Positions 7,716 through 11,846 of a stretch of DNA of 11,846 nt are shown in pieces. How positions within the stretch are numbered: position 1 is the stretch's first letter; every line of letters starts with the position of its first letter. Source of the DNA: Bacilli bacterium. GTDB lineage: Bacteria > Bacillota_I > Bacilli_A > RF39 > UBA660. The stretch is from contig CAKJXT010000093.1 of assembly GCA_918219625.1 (NCBI GenBank), positions 1 through 11,846 on the forward strand, written 5' to 3'. The notes under the pieces are model-generated. The model was not told the DNA's origin. It saw only the letters and a program-made list of their open reading frames with translations, and searched no databases. Made by a program: the position numbers and the translations under genes.

Positions 7716-7771
7716 TTGTAAAAAAAATATGAACATGCTACAATAAACGACAAAAAAGGAAGATTAGAATT
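7716..7771 (+). promoter_or_regulatory. Shortened promoter block, copy 3
   Basis: TTGTAAAA at the left edge and the extended -10 TGCTACAAT (TACAAT at 7739-7744) resemble blocks 1 and 2, but about 45 bp between them are missing. AAAGGAAG (about 7756-7762) serves as ribosome site. As in block 2, it follows directly on a small-RNA terminator. Confidence 0.55.
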
Positions 7772-8216
7772 ATGAAAATAAAAACAGTCGATAACAAGAA
7801 TGGAATATATATGATTACTGAACAACATTATGCCTATCATTTGACACTGAAAGACAATATGGATGGCATAATGAGGAAAGGTTTAATACCACAATGTGGC
7901 CCAAATTGCAAAAGAGTAGATGATACATCAGTAGGTGTACATTTCTGTGATTCATTACAGGCAATGTTTGATTTTTGGATAATGGCACTATATGAAAAAA
8001 GAGATAAGAGAGAATTAGAATTATTAAGAGTTAATATTCAAAATAGAAAATTTCAAAAACTATGTTCCGGCGAACCTTATGTTCCAGGAGGATGTATCTT
8101 ATTAAATGGAGTAACGCCTAAAAAAAATTGATTTTTTACGGCATACTGAAGAAGGTATAGTATACAGTGAAAACCCAATATGGACACCAATAAAAGAATA
8201 TAAAATACACAAATAA
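7772..8216 (+). pseudogene. Frameshifted gene, ADP-ribosyltransferase-like
   Basis: The frame from 7772 runs 119 codons to a stop at 8129-8131, just after an A8 run (8110-8117). Dropping one A continues it smoothly as KIDFLRHTEEGIVYSENPIWTP and on to TAA at 8214-8216, giving about 148 aa. The N-terminus has YHLTLKDNMDGIMRKGLIPQ, then VGVHFCDSLQAMFDFW. An H-x-T near a helix ending in GL-x-P, followed by a short strand with a Phe/Tyr, recalls ADP-ribosyltransferase-fold proteins such as the DarT and Tpt1 type. This is a pattern impression, not proof. It may be a broken toxin-like gene, a sequencing error at the homopolymer, or a gene expressed by slippage on the A8 run. Confidence 0.55.
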
Positions 8217-8225
8217 ACAATAAAC

Positions 8226-8254
8226 TTGAAAAAATTTCATTTATATGCTAATAT
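8226..8254 (+). promoter_or_regulatory. Promoter of antisense RNA (antitoxin)
   Basis: TTGAAA (8226-8231), a 17-nt spacer and TAATAT (8249-8254) with TG one base before it give a strong extended -10 promoter. The predicted start is about 8261. Confidence 0.75.
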
Positions 8255-8283
8255 GTATATAGATGAAGAAATCTTCATAAAAT

Positions 8284-8324
8284 AAAAAAGAGGAACATTC
8301 AATCTTGCAAGTGAATGCCGCCTC
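8284..8324 (-). terminator. Terminator of the toxin message
   Basis: On the minus strand, GAGG (8324-8321) pairs with CCTC (8293-8290), with CATTCA/TGAATG stacked inside, followed by six Us (As at 8284-8289 on the plus strand). Confidence 0.75.
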
Positions 8325-8365
8325 AATTGAGATTGGGTAGACACTCAGTCATTGCTGAAAGAGTG

Positions 8366-8458
8366 TCATAACTTGATTGCTAATACCAGCAAGGTAAAGA
8401 GTAATAAGTTAACAGCGATAAGACGAAGGACTTTTATTATAAAAGTTCTTTTCTTCAT
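8366..8458 (-). CDS. Candidate type I toxin, 30-aa membrane peptide
   Basis: The ATG at 8458 (minus) follows AAAGGAGG with 6 nt between GGAGG (8469-8465) and the start, as good a ribosome site as any in the window. The peptide starts MKKRTFIIKVLR, with five basic residues in the first twelve. It continues as one hydrophobic helix, LIAVNLLLFTLLVLAI (residues 13-28), then Lys-Leu and a TGA stop. This is the standard build of type I toxins, which damage the membrane when over-translated. A minus-strand promoter, a 5' leader that pairs with the message's 3' end, a terminator and a fully overlapping antisense RNA with its own promoter all agree. I do not match it to a named family. Confidence 0.75.
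   Translation of the reverse strand: MKKRTFIIKVLRLIAVNLLLFTLLVLAIKL
8427..8452 (+). terminator. Terminator of the antisense RNA
   Basis: AGGACTTTTA (8427-8436) pairs with TAAAAGTTCT (8440-8449) with one G-U pair and a 3-nt loop, followed by Ts. It stops just before the complement of the toxin start codon. The stem is AT-rich, so efficiency is uncertain. Confidence 0.65.
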
Positions 8459-8519
8459 TCTATACCTCCTTTCTTCTAAAAGATTAGAGGCAGACACTCA
8501 CATCAAATGTTCCACAACA

Positions 8520-8549
8520 AATATACAATAAGTTAATTGAAAAAATCAA
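8520..8549 (-). promoter_or_regulatory. Promoter of the toxin message
   Basis: Read on the minus strand: TTGATT (8549-8544), an 18-nt spacer and TATATT (8525-8520). The start would be near 8513, exactly where GGAACATT, complementary to the message's 3' end, begins. Confidence 0.6.
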
Positions 8550-8577
8550 GCGAACAAACAAAAATAATTAAAAAAAA

Positions 8578-8586
8578 TGATATAAT
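8578..8586 (+). promoter_or_regulatory. Promoter of the transglutaminase-like gene
   Basis: Extended -10 TGATATAAT (TATAAT at 8581-8586) has no clear -35. It lies divergent from the toxin promoter, about 30 bp away. AAGGAGG (8593-8599) follows directly. Confidence 0.7.
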
Positions 8587-8605
8587 ATACATAAGGAGGT
8601 GCTAC

Positions 8606-9139
8606 ATGATAAAAACACCAAAACAATTATTAGAATTCATGAGCGAAATAGAATACTCTTGGATGGATAAAAAAGGAAACTTTCATACAGATATAATACC
8701 TGAAATGTATGAAACATACTCATTAATGTCACCAGAAGAAGTAAAAAAAAATAAAAAAGGAGTATGCGTAGATCAAACTGAATTTGAAAGAGATTGGTTT
8801 ACTAAAAACAACTATGAACACAAAGTAATGGTTATACAAGTAATAAGAAAAGAATCAAAACCAGGACATCAATTTTTAATATATAAAGAAAATAATAAAT
8901 ACTATTGGTTTGAAAATGCTTGGTATAATGAAAGAGGTATACATGAATATAATTCATATGAAGAAGCAATAAATGATATTAAAAAAAGATTTGTTTTTCA
9001 AAATGACATAACAGAAGAAGAATTGGATAAACTAGAACTATTTGAACAACCGAAACTTCCATATCATTTAAGCTATGAGGAAATGGAAGAATATCAAGAA
9101 AAATTTAAAAAAATATTTCAAAAATTTCAGTATAATTAG
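8606..9139 (+). CDS. Transglutaminase-like cysteine protein (177 aa)
   Basis: The start at 8606 is preferred over an upstream TTG at 8537 because AAGGAGGT sits just before it and the promoter lies between the two. The protein has the Cys-His-acid/amide layout of the transglutaminase-like fold: Cys54 in KKGVCVDQTEFER, His88 in PGHQFLIYKENN, and Glu103/Asn104 in YYWFENAWYNERGIHEY. Similar stand-alone proteins of about 180 aa are common in Firmicutes and their substrate is unknown. The C-terminus has LELFEQPKLPYHLSYEEMEEYQ, which recurs in a truncated copy near 10930-11016. It is predicted to be cytoplasmic, with no signal peptide. Enzymatic activity is plausible because the catalytic residues are present, but not shown. 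Confidence 0.85.
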   Translation: MIKTPKQLLEFMSEIEYSWMDKKGNFHTDIIPEMYETYSLMSPEEVKKNKKGVCVDQTEFERDWFTKNNYEHKVMVIQVIRKESKPGHQFLIYKENNKYYWFENAWYNERGIHEYNSYEEAINDIKKRFVFQNDITEEELDKLELFEQPKLPYHLSYEEMEEYQEKFKKIFQKFQYN

Positions 9140-9164
9140 CTATAGCTAAATCTTGTGGTATAAT
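9137..9164 (+). promoter_or_regulatory. Promoter with overlapping palindrome, before the 550-aa gene
   Basis: Extended -10 TGGTATAAT (TATAAT at 9159-9164). A perfect 14-bp palindrome TTAGCTATAGCTAA (9137-9150) starts at the previous gene's stop codon and covers the -35 position. It may be an operator; with no T-run it is unlikely to be an intrinsic terminator. Confidence 0.6.
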
Positions 9165-9210
9165 AAAGGTAAGAATGGAATATGGAGAAAATATATTATA
9201 GGAGAAAAAT

Positions 9211-10863
9211 ATGGTATATAATGATAAATACGAAAATATAATAATTGATGATATAGAGTCACTTGAAAAATTCATAGTTAATTATGCTAATGAGGGTACA
9301 AGATATAGGCACTGTATAAATGTTCATATAGGTGAAGGTGAAAAGTGTTTTTATCATGGAGAATCAACTAGCCCAACTGTGCCAGTTATATATGGTGTAA
9401 GTAAGGGAAGATTAGTTATACATCCTTCTTTTTATAATAAATATAAAGATAGGATTGAAGTTGCTCTATATAAAAATGGCGAATTAAGAAAAGCTCTAAT
9501 ACTAGAAGGAATAACAAATTACGATAAAAACGACAAAAGAAACAAAGAATTAAGTCTATCGTTTGATAAATATAGCTACGATGAAGATTTTATAATGAAA
9601 GTTTTATTTTATGAAAAAAAGAGATATATCTGTCTTATGTTCGATGATATAAGACCATCAAAGAGACTGGTTTCCTTGCTAAAAAAAAGAAGAGTAACAT
9701 TATATTTTATAAAAGATTCAGAATATTGGGTTAATATGTCAGATAGCCATTGGCTTGAAGGTGATATAGCCGATAAATCCCTTAGAGACAATGATCCTAC
9801 GATATTCACAGAATATAATGTCCTGAGAGATGGCATACCAAATTTAGATTTATTGATGAATATGAATACGATATATATAAGCAATATGACTGATTATTTT
9901 AGTAGAAATTTTAGTCTCAAAGAACTGGGAATAAAAAGAGAAAACCAAAAAATTGAAATAAACGATGTATATTTAGATGGAGTATTTGAAATAGTAAAAA
10001 TGTTAAGAGAAAAAGGATATAAAAAAGAAATAGTTATAAGTTGTGACAGCGTCCTTGATATTGCTAGATCTAAATTTCTTTATGAACCACTGGGGGCAAA
10101 ATTTGGGGATTATGAGCAAGACATAGATAAAATTAGTAATTTAGTTATACATTTAAAAAAAGAAGCCAGTGAGTTTGATACAAGTAAAATGTCATTTAGC
10201 GAAAAGCTGAATTCTATTTTTCTGATTGTCTTAAGATATTCGCAAGTTTTTGGTATAGATACCAAAGAAGAAGAAAATATCCGAAAAAAAATTCATGTTA
10301 ATGATTATATTAATTTTTTTATTAAAGATTTATTTAAATTATTCGGACTAAAGCCAATAAGCGCAGGGAAAAATAATTATTTATTTTTAGAAAAAAATAA
10401 TCCTAATGTACAATCTTTTAATCCAGTTGTTTTTAATAGTGCTATTAATTTAAATGATATAGACTCAAATGATGCAGAAACATGGGAAAAAATGTGGAAT
10501 CTTTTGGTCGAAAAATATAATGAATTATACGACGTTAAAAGTGAAATATTTGGAAGATATTTATCTTGCGAAAGTGTGTCTGAAATTATGGACATATACC
10601 TAAGTAGAGTTGATCCTGATGAATTTTTTGTACTTGATGAACTAGAGCCATATGAACATGAATTGGGCTTTCTTTTAAATATTCTTATGGATTTATCCCC
10701 AGAAGAATATATTAAATATAAAGCAGAAAGACAACCATTCAATACTCAACAAGATGTAATTGAATCATGTAGAAATGTGGCTTCAACAATAATGGAATTA
10801 AAAAGAAAAGAAATAGGTATTACAGTTACTGTAAATAAACAAGTAAAACCATCTGGAGCATAA
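9211..10863 (+). CDS. Hypothetical 550-aa protein
   Basis: I do not recognise the family. The ATG at 9211 follows GGAG (9201-9204). The N-terminal third is strand-rich (RLVIHPSFYNKYKDRIEVALYKNG; KRYICLMFDDIRPSKRLVSLLKK; VTLYFIKDSEYWVNM). A middle part has DVYLDGVFEIVKMLREKGYKKEIVISCDS. A helical part around 325-395 has EKLNSIFLIVLRYSQVFGID and INFFIKDLFKLFGLKPISAG. The C-terminal helices include DELEPYEHELGFLLNILMDL. No signal peptide, clear membrane helix or catalytic motif is seen. It lies between the transglutaminase-like gene and a remnant of a second copy of that gene, so it may have arrived by recombination at this paralogue pair. Codon use is AT-rich like the rest, with no sign of a different source. 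Confidence 0.85.
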   Translation: MVYNDKYENIIIDDIESLEKFIVNYANEGTRYRHCINVHIGEGEKCFYHGESTSPTVPVIYGVSKGRLVIHPSFYNKYKDRIEVALYKNGELRKALILEGITNYDKNDKRNKELSLSFDKYSYDEDFIMKVLFYEKKRYICLMFDDIRPSKRLVSLLKKRRVTLYFIKDSEYWVNMSDSHWLEGDIADKSLRDNDPTIFTEYNVLRDGIPNLDLLMNMNTIYISNMTDYFSRNFSLKELGIKRENQKIEINDVYLDGVFEIVKMLREKGYKKEIVISCDSVLDIARSKFLYEPLGAKFGDYEQDIDKISNLVIHLKKEASEFDTSKMSFSEKLNSIFLIVLRYSQVFGIDTKEEENIRKKIHVNDYINFFIKDLFKLFGLKPISAGKNNYLFLEKNNPNVQSFNPVVFNSAINLNDIDSNDAETWEKMWNLLVEKYNELYDVKSEIFGRYLSCESVSEIMDIYLSRVDPDEFFVLDELEPYEHELGFLLNILMDLSPEEYIKYKAERQPFNTQQDVIESCRNVASTIMELKRKEIGITVTVNKQVKPSGA

Positions 10864-10923
10864 AACAATCAGTATGTTTTTAATGAACTAAAATATTCAA
10901 ATTTACAGAAAATATTTTGCCTA

Positions 10924-11016
10924 AAAAAAGAACTAGATAACCTAGAACTATTCGAACAACCAAAACTTCCATATCACTTGAGCTATGAAGAAATGGAAGA
11001 ATATCAAAAAAACTAA
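10924..11016 (+). pseudogene. Truncated 3' copy of the transglutaminase-like gene
   Basis: The reading frame gives KKELDNLELFEQPKLPYHLS followed by YEEMEEYQKN and a stop at 11014-11016. It matches the C-terminus of the protein at 8606-9139 with one substitution over 26 residues. The DNA differs at 8 of about 77 positions by hand count, and 7 of these are silent. The copy therefore evolved as a coding gene before it was cut down. No start codon, ribosome site or catalytic part remains. Confidence 0.8.
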
Positions 11017-11036
11017 TTTAAATAAAAATAATTTTT

Positions 11037-11045
11037 TGATATAAT
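11037..11045 (+). promoter_or_regulatory. Promoter of the DUF3137 gene
   Basis: Extended -10 TGATATAAT (TATAAT at 11040-11045), followed by an alternating TA stretch and GGAGAA (about 11064-11069), 6 nt before the ATG. Confidence 0.65.
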
Positions 11046-11075
11046 ATATATATATAATTTATATGGAGAAAAAAT

Positions 11076-11846
11076 ATGAGTGTTGAAGAATTAGAAGAAT
11101 TAAGAAAAAAAGTAAAAAATAAATTTATGAGAGGAATATGGATTAGTTTAGGACTTTCTATTTTATCTATAATAATAACAAAAACACCATTTTTAGTATT
11201 TTTCATTATTATCATAGGTATAGTAATAACAACTTTCTCTAACACAAAACCAAAAAGAGAATTTACTTTAGCGTTCAAAAAAACATTTGTTGAAAAATCA
11301 CTTAACTCAGTTTTTACTGATTTAAAATATGAACCAGAAAAAGGATTAGACTATTCAGTAATAAGAGATACTGGAATGATGGATATGGGAGATAGATATT
11401 CATCAAACGATTTCATTTCAGGTAGATATAAAAACGTAAGTGTTGTTCAAGCAGACGTTCATATTGAAGAAGAACATCAATCAACTGATAGTGATGGACA
11501 TACCACAACAACATGGGTTACAATATTTAGAGGAAGATGGATGATATTTGACTTTAATAAACAATTCAAAGCAAATATTCAAGTTGCGCAAAAAGGATTT
11601 GGAAATGCAAGATTATATAATAGAGGAACAGGAAAATATAAAAAAGTAATGATGGAAGATCAAGCATTTAACAACAACTTTAGAACATACGCACAAGATG
11701 ATCATACAGCATTTTACATCTTGACACCATCACTAATGGAAAGAATTAAAAGACTAACAAGTAACATTTCTGGAAGATTACTATTCTGTTTTATTGACAA
11801 TAAATTACACATAGGACTACAAAACGGTAAAGATTCTTTTGAACAC
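11076..11846 (+). CDS. DUF3137 family membrane protein (3' end outside window)
   Basis: The frame is open for 257 codons to the window edge. After a charged N-terminus (MSVEELEELRKKVKNK) there are two close membrane helices, GIWISLGLSILSIIIT (about 20-35) and PFLVFFIIIIGIVITTF (about 38-54). A large soluble part follows with GLDYSVIRDTGMMDMGDRYS, NDFISGRYKNVSVVQADVHI, WVTIFRGRWMIFDFNK and the downstream LTPSLMERIKRL. These are the usual landmarks of DUF3137 proteins, which often sit beside LemA genes; the function is unknown. No LemA gene is in view, and one could lie beyond the edge. The soluble domain probably faces the cytoplasm. Confidence 0.85.
   Translation, partial: MSVEELEELRKKVKNKFMRGIWISLGLSILSIIITKTPFLVFFIIIIGIVITTFSNTKPKREFTLAFKKTFVEKSLNSVFTDLKYEPEKGLDYSVIRDTGMMDMGDRYSSNDFISGRYKNVSVVQADVHIEEEHQSTDSDGHTTTTWVTIFRGRWMIFDFNKQFKANIQVAQKGFGNARLYNRGTGKYKKVMMEDQAFNNNFRTYAQDDHTAFYILTPSLMERIKRLTSNISGRLLFCFIDNKLHIGLQNGKDSFEH

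Larger units (their letters stand above)
8261..8452 (+). ncRNA. Antisense RNA, candidate type I antitoxin
   Basis: The predicted RNA runs from about 8261 to the terminator at 8427-8452 and is complementary to the toxin message from near its start codon to beyond its 3' end. It is well structured. A 5' hairpin is ATGAAG/CTTCAT (8263-8278). CATTCA (8296-8301) pairs TGAATG (8312-8317) inside GAGG/CCTC (8290-8293/8321-8324). GACACTC (8340-8346) pairs GAGTGTC (8361-8367), and TTGCT/AGCAA encloses AATACC near 8377-8392. It ends about 6 nt short of the toxin start codon, leaving the toxin's Shine-Dalgarno uncovered. A stand-alone structured RNA is the main alternative reading. Confidence 0.65.

Noticed and set aside
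8261..8452. Plus-strand RNA as a stand-alone structured RNA (raiA-motif-like)
   Set aside because: The folded, terminator-ended RNA gave this impression, but I could not recall a consensus well enough to support it. The minus-strand peptide with its promoter, ribosome site and terminator explains more of the sequence. A covariance search would decide.
8537..8605. Upstream TTG extension of the transglutaminase-like protein
   Set aside because: The promoter -10 (8581-8586) and the strong ribosome site (8593-8600) lie inside it, so translation must begin at 8606.

Overview
The window is very AT-rich, single-copy-style bacterial DNA. It has strong AGGAGG-type ribosome sites, sigma-A-like promoters, UGA used as a stop (the recombinase gene ends in TGA) and UGG for tryptophan. 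This fits a low-GC Firmicute using code 11 (Clostridia/Erysipelotrichia/Bacilli-like); the assignment is inference. Most promoters I can place carry an extended -10 (TGnTATAAT-like).

Layout. (1) 1-240: tRNA-Leu(CAA) with its own promoter and terminator. (2) 239-690: a 90-aa unknown protein, then a promoter and a short leader ORF. (3) 691-4116: mobility module, with a large serine recombinase, a MobV-type relaxase, and between them an inverted-repeat set arranged like the oriT of MobV plasmids. Together they suggest an integrative mobilizable element; its ends are not resolved. (4) 4117-8216: cargo in modules. Module 1 (4117-5780) is an operon of four small genes plus a frameshifted one, including a Tdi1/GAD-like (DUF1851) immunity-type protein; it closes with a strong terminator. 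Module 2 (6086-7581) is a 466-aa unknown protein. Module 3 (7716-8216) is a frameshifted gene with ADP-ribosyltransferase-like features. Modules 1 and 2 start with nearly the same ~90-bp promoter block and module 3 with a shortened relative. Modules 2 and 3 are each preceded by a ~100-nt small-RNA-like unit: two copies, 74/80 identical across promoter and body, with unrelated terminator stem sequences of the same shape. (5) 8220-8560: a candidate type I toxin-antitoxin locus. The minus strand encodes a 30-aa basic/hydrophobic peptide with its own promoter, a perfect ribosome site and a terminator. The plus strand carries an antisense RNA with its own promoter and terminator. The toxin message can pair end to end and contains a three-part alternative-pairing switch. 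(6) 8578-11846: a transglutaminase-like cysteine protein, a 550-aa unknown protein, a truncated second copy of the transglutaminase-like gene's 3' end, and the start of a DUF3137 membrane protein that runs off the window.

How it fits together: the recombinase would integrate and excise the element. The relaxase would nick oriT and let a co-resident conjugative system transfer it. The cargo looks like defence against peptide/protein toxins (immunity genes), organised in exchangeable promoter-plus-gene modules separated by repeated small-RNA units. The most interesting items are the type I toxin-antitoxin candidate at 8284-8556 and the twin small-RNA units at 5959-6077 and 7602-7714.
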